Assembly (NCBI RefSeq): GCF_017591425.1
Contig: NW_024466004.1
Span: 37,760,501-37,824,500 of the forward strand
Source of the DNA: Ochotona curzoniae
Taxonomy: Eukaryota > Chordata > Mammalia > Lagomorpha > Ochotonidae
Reading direction: 5' to 3'
DNA length: 64,000 nucleotides
The notes beneath the pieces were generated by a model. It made no database searches. It was not told the DNA's origin and worked only from the letters and a program-made list of their open reading frames with translations. Below, piece by piece: positions 23,601-35,600 of the stretch. Made by a program: the position numbers and the translations under genes. Within the stretch, counting starts at the first letter, position 1; each line of letters begins with the position of its first letter.

Positions 23601-26600
23601 ACTGGGGGCATTTTTGACTGCCTCATTCCACTGGTCTCATTTATGGCCATTTGCCTGGGAGTATTCCCAGACTGGTTACATGGATATGAAGCTTGTCCTC
23701 CAAGCTCCTACAATTCTTAGCAGACAGTAATTGTGTCTTGATCCAAGGACCTCTCACATTTCTTAAAGGTGATTCCTAAGTGTCTTTTTTTTTTTAAATT
23801 TATTTATTCATTTATTTTGAAAGGCAGAGTTATAGAAAAAAGGAAACACAAAGAGATCTTCCATCCACCAGTTCATTCTCACAAATGATCACAATGGCCA
23901 GAGCTGGGCCAGGCCTAACCCAGGAAGCAGGAACTCCATCTGGGTATCCTACATGGGTGAACGGGGCCTAAGTATCTGGGCCATCTTCCACTGCTTTGCC
24001 AGGTCATTAGGGAGCCAGAACAGAAGCAGAGCATCTGGGACATGTACTGATGCCGATAAGGAATACAGGTGTCACAAGCAATGGGTTAACCCACAGCACT
24101 ACAGCAACAGCCTTGTGAATGTCTTTATGCATGCATGGATGGATGTACCTGACAATGTTAGCTCAGACTTCTGCCTGGCCTAGCAGCTTCCTGAAGACAA
24201 GAACCGTGGCCTTGTTACTTAAACTCTAGACCTCTGTGATCATGAAACTAGCCAATTGCTGTGCAATGCCCATCTCTTCCACACATTCACATCAACAGCA
24301 GTTGAGCAGAGCAGTGAGAACCTTGTTCAAACACTAACTGTGCAACTGGTGATTGTTGAAATTCCATGCCTCAGTATTCCTATCTATGAAAAGGGGAAAT
24401 AATAGTTCCTGCCTCATAGCACCATAAAGATGTACTGAATTTGTAAATGAACAAGGCCTAACCATATGGTTTTTTGTCTCTTTTTTAATGCTACTTTCTT
24501 TATGTTCCCTTATTTTATTTTTTTTAATTTTTAATTTGTTTAAATACTGTTCACATAGTTGAGAAGGATGCATGTCCGCGTGGGTCTCCAATTAGGATGG
24601 GGAGGGTCTGTTCCCATATTTTAAATGTATTAATTTTTTAAAAAATCCTCTCTGAGCAAAGCCAAGGTGATGAAATGTCCCCAAGCTTTTAAGATTTTTT
24701 TTAAGATTTTTAAAAGATTTTTGTTTATTTATTTTTCTTTCTCAAAGAGAAAGTTCCACCACCTGATTTATTCCCCAACTGCCTGCAATATGGGTCTCCC
24801 TGGGGGTACCCATCATCTGCTCTCCTCCACAGTAGACATGAGCAGGCAGAAAGCGAGATTGGAAGAAGAGGAGCCAGGACTTAAACCCAGGCATTCCATA
24901 TGAGATTCAGGCATATGGGGTCTTAACGGCCAGACCGACATGTATCCTGAAATGTCCCCTTTCTAAAATCAAATAGAAAAGTCCACATACTAAATCCTAG
25001 CAAAAATAGAGTCCACTTAAAAGGAGCAAGTAAAGAGAGTGGATTTATTATTCATGCAGTAAACATCTGCCGGGCCCCTGTATCAGCAATCATCTCACTG
25101 TCACTAAGGATTTGGGATCAATGAATGCGGGAACCACCAGCGCTGAGCAGAAGAATGGTCTGAGAGATGTGAGATGTGGGGAAACACACCACACACAGAG
25201 GGGGACAAGCAGGTGTCTAGGGGAAGTCATCAAACTTCATCATAAGTAGCCAAGAGCACGTGGAGGATTCCATATTCTTGCAACTGACAAACCCTGAAAG
25301 TTTGGCAGAAAACAATGATGATGTCGGGGCCTGCTGGGAGATCAGGAAAGGTCTGCATGATTTCCAGGAAGCCAGGTCTTTCATGTCACCACGCAGGTGG
25401 TCAGGAGCTGGCAGTGAGAAGTCTTGGCGAGACAGAGCCGAGGCGGGAGGCACTGGGGATCTGTTTTTAGAGGCAACCTGTCATGAATGCATGGCAGCTG
25501 TGGCCACCTGGTGGCTAAAATATTGTGAAATGGTCTGGGAGAGATGACTGCAACACAAAGGAGTAAAGCAGTGGGTGTGTGGAGGAGAAGACCACCAAGG
25601 GTGGTGGCAGGAGTTGAAACAGGACTTTATGGCCAGCTGGGCATGAGAGCCCCAGGGTGCAGGGTGAGGGGGCAGCCCTGGGCTTCGCTGCTTTGCTGTG
25701 CACCCTCCACATCTGGGACTGTGTACATTCCTCAGGAGTGCCCCATTCTCAGAGACACTGGCCTGAGGGTAGAAGGCGCAGGGAGCTCTGGAAGAATCAA
25801 GGGAGAAAGGGCACTGGCTGCCAAATCATTCCAGGCAACTGCACAAATTGCCTTCTGAGAAAGAAGCTGAGTGGACCACACCTCTGCTTCAGGCGCCTCC
25901 CCAGGGTCAGCAATTTTCACAGTACCTAGAGTTTCCTTTGCTTGTTTCAAGCTGGGCAGGCCCAAGGAGCAAAGAGAGTCAGCTCAATGTTTGGGAAAAG
26001 TCTACACTTTGTAGCTGAAAGTCTACTTCAGGTGGGGGAAAATCAACCCACACAGCTGTGAGGGGGACTTGTCAGATCTGAGTTCCTGGGAAATCCCCAG
26101 GCTTGATTTATCTGAGGACCCATATTTCCCTCTTGAGAAAGCAAGCTCTGTCTGAGGTGGGGCCCCACTGGATCTGGGCCTGGGAGCATTTTTAGCTTTC
26201 AGAGCTTTGTGGCTTTCTTGTCTTTTGTGGCTCAGTTTCCTGCTAAAATTGTCACTCTCTGGCCATAGGACTTATTCTTCAGGGGCTCTCAAAACAGAAT
26301 TGCTTTCCAGTTGCTATGTGAGGCCAGAAAGACTACTGTGTTTTATATAACCTTTTTCCCCTGCCACACACATAGAAAAGAGTGATATTTGTACAGAAAT
26401 CCGAGTCACTTGAGGCTTCCTGCGGCACCCACACCACAGGCTTAATAACAGGAAAAGAGATTGCTTAAGAAGTGAGAGATGGCTTTCTGAAAACAAAATA
26501 TTCCCAAATAATTAAAGGCATTCACGGGAGGCCAAAGAATGGCCACTGCCCTGCTTCCTTGCTGCAGACCAGGTTGTGTCCATGTCAGCCCTGGATCCTC

Positions 26601-29600
26601 CTTCCTGTGCTAGCCACCTGCTTTCACATCCTTTCACTTCCCCTTTCACACCCTCAGAAACGTTCTATTTCTTGTGCACACCCATTTACTCAAAGCCAAT
26701 GGGAGTGCCTGTTTACAGGTGGAAAAAGCAAATGACTGCATGAACACTCCTACTAGAAAGAGCTTCAGGAAAGAAACAGAAGCTGGCACACCTCCTTGAA
26801 GGATGGGGCAGGCGGGCAGGCAGGAGCACTTCAGACTGAATGTTGGCTTCACTTGCAGTTTGTGCCCAAAGTAACTGTGGATCAAATCAGTGTGAAAAGA
26901 AGAGTTTTTCTTTCCTTTTTATTTAGAAATATTGCCTCTAGTTTGTTACCCACTAAGTTATACTTTGCTATTGTCAAACTCCAGTGTGTTCCATACTAGT
27001 AATCATTTATCTTTGTACAAGGGTGGAAAAAAAATCTCTAATTTTTCCCCTTTTGCGGATATATTAATTTTTATTTGAAAAGCAGATTTTATGGACAGAG
27101 AAGGAAAAACAGAGAGGTCTTCCATCCACTTGCTCACAAATGGCAGTAACAACCAGAGATGAACTGATCCATGCCAGGAGGCTTTTTCCAATCTCCCACA
27201 TGGGTACAGAGACCCAAAGAGTTGACCCACCCTCTACTGCTTTCTCAGGCCATAAGCAGAGGGGCCAGGACATAAAGCAGGGCCTATATAGGATGCTGGC
27301 ACTAGCAGGGAGATTAGTTTGCTACACTACCATATCAGCCCGGGTCTCTACTGACAATAACTTCTTGCAAAGATGGGATATCCAAAGTGAAGTTCATTCC
27401 AAACTTAGTGGGAAAGACTAACTCAGTGGGTTGGCATCTGCCACGGTAGGGAAGGAGCTAGAAGAAAGTCACATTATGACATTGTATGTTTGTACTTCAA
27501 CTTGCGAGAACTAGGTATCTTTCAGTTAGGTTCCCAAGACGTGATAATTAAACGTTAGTTTAAATTCTTTTTAGCTTAAAATGCTTTGGAAATAAATAGG
27601 TGGATCATGTTACAATTCCCTGAAATTTTTTTCTATGTGCACTGCTTATCCTCAAAGGAAAAGTTGATTTTGGCATGTAACAGAAGTTGTACGAACCACA
27701 GGCCAAAGTTTGGACAAAAGCTTTCTTTCACTCCTAATTGAAGGATATGTTTAATAATCAAATCAAGAAAGCTGGAATCCCAAGTCTTAAAATATCCTCT
27801 TTCTTCCTCTACTGGTTCATGTGACTTTCTGGGCCTCATTTTCTGTCAACAGAGGGTTTCCCTGAAGCTAAAGGTGATTGCAAACTATCCACAGCAGCTG
27901 AACACAGTGTCCAGCTGTTTCACTTCCCTTCCAGCTCCCTACATGTTGCCTGGGAAAGCAGTAAAGGAATGCCCAAAGCCTTGGGACCCTGTACCTGCGT
28001 GGCAGATTCAGAAGAAGCTCCTGGCTTCAGATCGCCTCAGCTCTGGCCGTTCTGGCCACTTGGGGAGTGAACTAGTGGATGAAAGATCTTTCTCTTTGCC
28101 TTTCCTTCTCTCTGTAAATCTGCATTTCCCATAAAAACAAATAAATGAATCTTTAAAAGCAAAAAGAAAGGAAATATTTGAAAAATAAAAGAATGAGATA
28201 CACTCAGAGACACATACAGAGACTATATGAACGTAAGAATTTGAGTTAAGGTCTTAAAATCACTTGCCTAAGTGATGATGGCTAAACAAAAAGTGGCAAG
28301 TAACCAAAGAATTTTAAGTACTACATGAGAAAATTTGAACAAACTTTCAGAGACCAAAAATGTTGGGATATGAATACAGTAGGCATTTAGTGTCCATAGC
28401 TTCTTCACCTATGGACTTGAACAGCAGCAAATCAGATATATTTAAATATTTACAGACTCCTGGCACCAGCTCCTGGCTCCGGCTTTCTGCCAACACAGGC
28501 CCTGGGAGGCAGCAGTGATGAGTCGAAGGCAAGACTAAATTCCTGATCGTAGCTTAGGCTGCACCTGTTGCAGCCTTTGGGGAGTGAGCTAGTGGTGAGA
28601 GTGCTTACTCTCTCTGTTTCTCTTACCTTTCCCTCTTCCTTTGTATCTCTGCAAAATAAACAAGTAAGTAAATAAAGCATATAAGAAGACACAAATACTG
28701 AACCTTTTAATAGAAAAAGTCTTGAGTATCTCAGGGTTTTGCTAGCTATAGGACTCCAGGAATCCATCTCCCACTAAGCCCAAGGGATGAATTCATCTAT
28801 TAATTTTTATGGCTCTGTGTTTTTCTCTTGAACAATGTTTTTCTAAAATATTTTCATGTTTTTAATAGAAATAATTTTAAAAATGCAAAAACCTGTTTTA
28901 CACACATGGTCCTCCTAAATAACTTACACTTCCTTAAGTGCTCATTAGTGCAATAAAATAAAAACTGGAGAAATTCAAGGTAGAAAATATTAGGAGTTTT
29001 TAAAGTAAGCTGGCATTTACAAACAAATTTTCTGCACTGATTTTTGTGTGAAAGGTTGTTAACAATTCTTTTGTCCTTCTTCTATTCACTCAGTAGTCAA
29101 CCCCTACACCTGCTGATTGTCTGCAAGTGCTCAGTACTTGCTGGGTTGGTGGGGGCTCCACTACAGCTACCCAGATACAGCCACCAAAGAGAGCAAGGAC
29201 ATCTGACTCCAAAGGGAGATTGGGAAGAATCCGCACACTTCAGGAGCTACAGTCATCAGGTGTAGCTTGGAGGACCTAGAGGACCTGGACTAGTCTAGTT
29301 AACTAGTTTGTCATCATGTTTCCATCATACACCAAGGCACAAAAATAAATGGGAACTTAGGAAACTACAAGGAATTAGATTTTGTTGTTGTTGTTGAGCT
29401 AGGCCTTATGAAAAGCTCTGAGGTTCACAACTTTTATGTCAAATAGAAGTGAATCTAGTCCCAGTTCCACCACCTACTAATTGTGTGACTTTCAGCAATT
29501 CACTTAACTTCTCTAGAGCCCAGTTTCTTTCTTCTGTAAAATAAACACAGCAAGATGCTTACAGCACAGTCTCACAGCACAAGATCAGATTTTCAATAAG

Positions 29601-32600
29601 CAATCAAACTTTACCAGGCTAGCCTGTGGTAAGTGTTAGTAAATGCTGGTTCTGCCTCATTGCCATATTTGTCTTGTTTGCTTACTGGCCTTCCAGAGAA
29701 AACAGAAAGGTTCAGAAAGGTACCCCAGCTCACTGCACATAAGGGATGGAACCAGCCCTTCACTCTTGCCTAGCACATTAAAGTGTGATTGTCAGAAATG
29801 AAGCTGTAGCAAAATGACACCCAATTGCCAAGAGCCCTATGGGCCCTGCTCAGGTTGTTGAGCTGTGTCAGAAAAGGCAGTGCCTCACAGAGCCTTCTGG
29901 TGGAGCATGACTAGTTTGCATTGGCATTGACAAAGATGATCCTTGCAGCAGTAGAAAGAATGGTCTGACGAGTGAGTGGTGATGGTTGAAACCATTAGGA
30001 ATACTACTGTAGAACAGCAAAACATTGTGAGGAACACCCTAAGTTAGGAGCAATGGGGTGGGCAGACTAAAGAGTGTTTATGTAAAAGAGGAGCTTGCTG
30101 GTGTGTGTGAGGGAAAGGAATATGTGAAAGGAATTCGGCTGCTCCAGGTGCTCCAGCCTTACTGATTGTATGAATGCTGGCACCTTGGGCCAAGACAGAA
30201 AATCCTGCAGGAAAGGCTTTGCACATGCCTAGTGGGAGTGCTTTTGAGACATTGTAGGGAAAATGTCATGTGGTAGTTAACATACAGTTCCAGAGATCAG
30301 GAGGAAAGTCAGGGACAAAGATAAAATTTGGATGGGAGTGTAAGGAAGATAATTTAGTCAACCTGCCCACACCGTTGGGCACTACAGACGAGGGGCTCCT
30401 CTCCCTGTGGGGGTAGGGAATAAAGACAGTCAAGCCAGTAGTCTCAGGGAGATTACAGTCAAGGTCAGAGTAGGGAGGGCAGGAAAAACATTAAGGGTAA
30501 AAAAGAAATGAAAACTGTGGTTTCCGTTATTGCTGAAGAGTCTACCACTCTTAAAATAGTAGGTGGTTGATGAGATAAAGAACCAGTTAAGCAAGACAGT
30601 CATTATAACTGTGAGACTTACTTCACTAGAGGAAGAAACAGTGCTATTCTAAGACTAAATGTAGAAAAAAAATAGTTATCTAAGAGTGGGAGAACTTTCA
30701 GCCAGATCAATTTTTTTAAGAAGGAAGTTAATTATAGAAAAAGCAGAGGTAAAAATGAGTAGTTCATCTGACTGTAGGTAAAGACAAATTCAGAAATTCT
30801 GTATCTCTTCATGGACAGGTGTATGGGAGTGCGAACCCAGGAGGTTGCTGTCTCTGTGTGAACACACGTGCCAGGGGTGTTTAAGCCAAGGCATTTGGTG
30901 AATGTGCACGCATCGGGTGTGGGGTCTCCAGTGATGCTAGCAAGGGGTGGGGAAGAGCATTTATTCTGGTCAGGAGACAGAAACAAATAACCACCAACAT
31001 GCCATTGTATAGTTCAGATGTATATGACCCCAGTGGCCACACTGGTCCCTGCTCGTAAGAAAGCCCCTGCACCTGCTGTAGGTCCACTGAAGGCTAGGTG
31101 ACAGATTGACCCTGGAATTCTCTGTATCTGAAACGGCTGGAAGGAGAAAGGAAGGTGGCCCAGAGCTGCTGAAAGAAGAACCCAGCACCACCGCGTCAGA
31201 TGGGCTTGTCCTTGGAATCTTCCTTTTCCCAGAAGAATCAGAGAATCATGAAGTTCTTGGGTCAACCCTAGAGTGGGAGCATCAAGGAAGGAGACGTCTG
31301 TGGTCTTAGTCAGGAGTGCTGTCTAGCTTGCCTGTGCACATCCACGCTTCTTCCTGACAGGTGGCAGTTCGAATGATTATGTCTAAAATGTGGATTTATG
31401 AAGGAACAGCAAAAAAAAAAAAAAACATGAAAGGACAAGGCAGAGGCTGTTCAGTGTGGATCTACAGCCTTCCCCAGTTCTGAGGGTGGCAGGAGAGTGA
31501 ACACTGTCCAGCTCTGCAGGTGACACCCTATGGCCCCTCTGCTGGGTGCAGTGGAAGCTGCAGTATCAACGCTCAGCATCCTGATGATCTGAAGGCCTCC
31601 AGGACTGCTCTCAATGCACAAGGGACATGGGGCTGTGGAATCCATCAATTAGGAGCCAAGCCCATTTGGGAAGTTATTAATGAAAAATTGTTTTAAAATT
31701 TTTACTGAAAGTTCCATAGTACTTAATTCTTCTTCTTTTCCCTCTTACCTAGGCACTTGGAAACCATGAATTCGATAATGGTGTAAAAGGACTGATCGAC
31801 CCACTCCTCAAAAAGGCTAAATTTCCAATTCTGAGTGCTAACATTAAAGCCAAGGGGCCTCTAGCATCTGAAATATCAGGACTTTATCTGCCATATAAAA
31901 TTCTTTCTGTTAATGGTGAAACTGTGGGAATTGTTGGCTACACATCCAAAGAAACTCCTTTCCTCTCCAATCCAGGTATTGTCTGCATTTATGACACTTG
32001 CTGATTGAAATAGAAACATTAAATCAGTTCATTGTTCTTTTTATACATTACAGCTGAAGATAGAAACAATTGGGAGAGTTATGTACTTAGGATGACATTG
32101 ATAAAACTAATAAGATGAATTCTATGTTATTGTAAGTTATGTCTTAAATATGTTACCTCTTTCTACTTAAGAAATTCTTGTTGGCATAAACAATATCTTA
32201 GTTTATTTCAATGCATTCAAATTTGGAAGAAAAAAATTGAGTGGGTTCTTCTACAGATCTCTGATCCCTAATGAAACCCAGTTCTTCCACCTGTAGTGGC
32301 CTGAGCATCAACAAGTTTATAACTTGTATCTGTAGTGCATTTACTTTCTTTTATCCAGATATGGAAATCCCTGAAATAGAACTCCATTCATAGCATTCTG
32401 AATATATCCCATGCTGTCTGTCTTATACAGAAACCAGGCCTGTGAGGTTTCTGATGTGTCAGAATATATTCCTTTGTCCTCAGAGACATCTCAGTTTTCT
32501 GTCCCTTCTTGCCAGAGCGTAGTAACATTCCCTCAACATTCATTCACTCCCCATGAGGAATTGTCTGTGAGGTGGACACTGCCAGGAAGCAGAGATGCCT

Positions 32601-35600
32601 AACACAGTGTCCTTGTCTGCTGGAGCCTACACCTTTAGCAGGAGGATAAATGTTTGATGTGGTGTACGGTGGTGAGTGCTGCTGTGGAGAAGAACCACAG
32701 GCGTAGGGAACCACAGGTTGGGGGGCAGGTGTGCAGAGAGATTCACAGAGAGGCTGACAAGTTCTCCATGGGTAACAGGAAGTCTCATCATTCTTGGTGA
32801 GATCAGCAAGAAGCACATTATCTTTGATGTTCTGACAGATAATGCTGGGGAAGCCGATGTAGGTCTTGGTCCTAAAATGCTGCGTGGTAGTGACTGACAG
32901 ATAACCCTACTGGTGCAACAGAGCTGCAAGCTGTTAAATTTCAGACTGTCCATGAAAGGCAACCCTACCTGTGCTGGTAACTTGCACTTGTACCATCACC
33001 CTGTTAAAGGACAAAGAGACTTCCCAGAGTCACAGGGTCACAAGGGATGCATTTTAATTGTTTTGTTGCCCTTCAAAGAGATTAATAGTTTTGGAAGGCA
33101 GCTATGCTCACCACTATACCACCAACGCAACTGAGATTAATAGTTTTGAAACTGTGGCTTACAGACTCCTGCATTCTGAAGGTTCTTAATGCCATTCATT
33201 TTTTGGCATTTTCACTTTTGTACTAGTTTGTAATTTGCATAAAAGAAGTCTAGAGCAATTCCTTTGGGGATTCCCTGGTAGACTGACACTTCTGAGTATG
33301 ACTTAGAGGCTGCGTGTCTGTAAGTACAGTCAGCAGCATGCAATCAAAGCTGCAGACTTCAAAGCTTGCTGACATTAGGCTACAGAGACAGTGAAAGGAC
33401 GTGTCCTATCACCACATGAGCAGTGCAGGCCTGAGGCACGAAGTGGACCTGGCCTGTGCAGTCAGACCCATGCTAGCCAGAGGCAATTGTTTATGCCACT
33501 AAGTAGGGGAGTAGCTAGCCAATAAGGAATGCACACCTTTCCAGGGGTAGCAATATATATATATATATGCATATATATATATGCATATATATATATAAAG
33601 ATGATTGATTATTTAATTGGTTGATTAATTGGAAAGTCAGATTTACACAGAGAGGAAACGCAGAGGAAGATCCTCTGTCCGATAATTTCACACCCCAAAT
33701 GGCCACAATGGCCAGAGCTGAGCTGATTAAAAGCCAGGAGCCAGGAGCTTCTTCTCAGGTCTCTCACATGGATGCAGGGTCCCAATGCTTTGGGACATCC
33801 TCTACCACTTTCCCAGGCTACAAGCAGAGAACTAGATGGGAAGTGGAGCAGCCAGGATATGAAGTGGCACCCATTTGGGATCCCGGTGCATGTAAGGTGA
33901 GGACTTTAGCCACTGGTTTACCGCATCAGGCCCAACAGCAGCATTTTGATGAGGTACCCACAAAGCTCAATCATTGTGCTCTAAGGCCAACGTGATATCC
34001 AAAGGAACAAGAGAAAGCTGTCAACGTCAATGCTAAAATTAGCATACAGGAACTAGTTGCTAATAGTATGAAGACTGATCATCCCAAGTTCCCAAAGTCT
34101 GTCTGTACATCATGTTAAATGTTTCAGTGCCTTCTATGTGGGTATTGCAGAAAATGAAATACAAAATCAGAGAAAAGTAAACCTTATTTGAAGCCTCCTC
34201 ATAGTTTGAGTTTGAGCAAAATGTTATCCAAAACCTTAAGCTTATAATATCACTAAGTGAATGTAACAGAAGTTTTACAAGTTTTGTACTTAATGTGTTA
34301 ATACATTTTTAAGAGCATTAATGAATTGAAGTGTTCATACCTGACATGTTAGTATGTATGGTAAGAAATATAATAAAACTATTAGAAAACCTGTTCCTTT
34401 TATCTATCTTGTTCCTTAGGAGCAAATTTAGTATTTGAAGATGAAATCACTGCATTGCAACCTGAAGTAGACAAGCTAAAAACTCTAAGTGTGAACAAAA
34501 TTATTGCACTGGGACACTCTGGCTTTGAAACAGATAAACTCATTGCTCAGAAGGTGAAGGGCGTGGACGTCGTGGTGGGAGGACACTCCAACACGTTTCT
34601 CTACACAGGTAATTGTTTTAAGAGGGTGACCAAGGCCAGGGTATTCAGACAGATTGCTTGGTCTTTTTTTTTTCTTTGTAACAGTTGCTAACACTTTTAT
34701 TGCTTTGTAATATATAATACAGGCTTGGGGAAACTACAAAGAATTAATTGGGTTCATGATTATACACTCAGTTCCCTTCCTAAGGCATGTTGTAAGTAAA
34801 CATAAGATGTGTTTAAAACACACATATAGTGTGACACAGAAAAGGAAGTAGAGGGGCCATCTGGCCAACAACACTTGCACACATGGAAGAAAAGCAGGCT
34901 TGGGCCACAAAGACAACCATGACAAGGCTGTTGCTTCTCCCACCCCTGTTTAAGCTAAAGTCATATGTTTGTAAAAGCAAAAACACCCTGAGCACAATAT
35001 CCTAAGCAGTAGGAATTACTCAGAAATGTTGAAAGTGTTAAAAGAGAGTCATTTTTATTTTCTTCATAGCATTTTTAAGAAATCTCAAAAAAATGGGCAT
35101 GGCATGATGACCCAATTGGCTAATCCTCCCCTTGCAAATGGTGGTAGCCATTATGGGCTCAGGTTTGTGTCCTGGCCACTCCATTTCCCATGCAGCTCCG
35201 TGCCTTTGGGCTGAGAAAGCAGTGGAGGATGGCTCAATTCCTTGAAACGCTGCACCCACATGGGAGACCTGGAACTTGTCTCTTGTCTTCTGGCTCCAAA
35301 TCAGCTCAGGTCTGGTCATTACAGCCATTTGGCGTAAACCAGCAGGTGGAAGATCTCTGTCACTCCCTTTCCCCCTCTTTGTAACTTTGACTTTGCAAGT
35401 AAAACAAGTAACTGCCAAAGGAAGGAAGGAAGGAAAGAAGGAAGGAAGGGAGGGAAGGAGGGAGGGAAGAAGGAAGAGAGGAAAACCAATCTCAAAAAAA
35501 CAGATACATGTTACTTTTGCAATCAGAAAGCAGGATGCAAATTATAGAAAGAAAAGCACTCTATTTCTAGTTCATTTGGACGACCTGTGCAGTCATGTGA

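Larger units (their letters stand above)
14635..31752 (+). other. NT5E: NT5E intron 1 (17.1 kb)
   Basis: Donor gtaagt at 14635, acceptor AG at 31751-31752. Contains a minus-strand old L1 interrupted by younger repeats, a tandem array with a period near 170 bp, several CSINEs, a MaLR LTR and MIRs, all listed separately. I recognise nothing in 14640-16200 apart from a (TG)n run, nor in 21020-21725, 23050-23780, 24950-27055 or 29640-31750. These may hold regulatory elements not visible by eye. Confidence 0.9.
31976..34419 (+). other. NT5E: NT5E intron 2 (2.4 kb)
   Basis: gtattg...cttag intron. Contains the tRNA-Gly half insertion (33078-33148), an (AT)n microsatellite and a minus-strand CSINE. 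32540-32860 vaguely resembles an L2 relic but I cannot support it. The remaining stretches show nothing recognisable. Confidence 0.9.

Noticed and set aside
33093..33128. Functional tRNA-Gly gene
   Set aside because: Only the 5' half is present; there is no T arm, no acceptor 3' strand and no polymerase III terminator.
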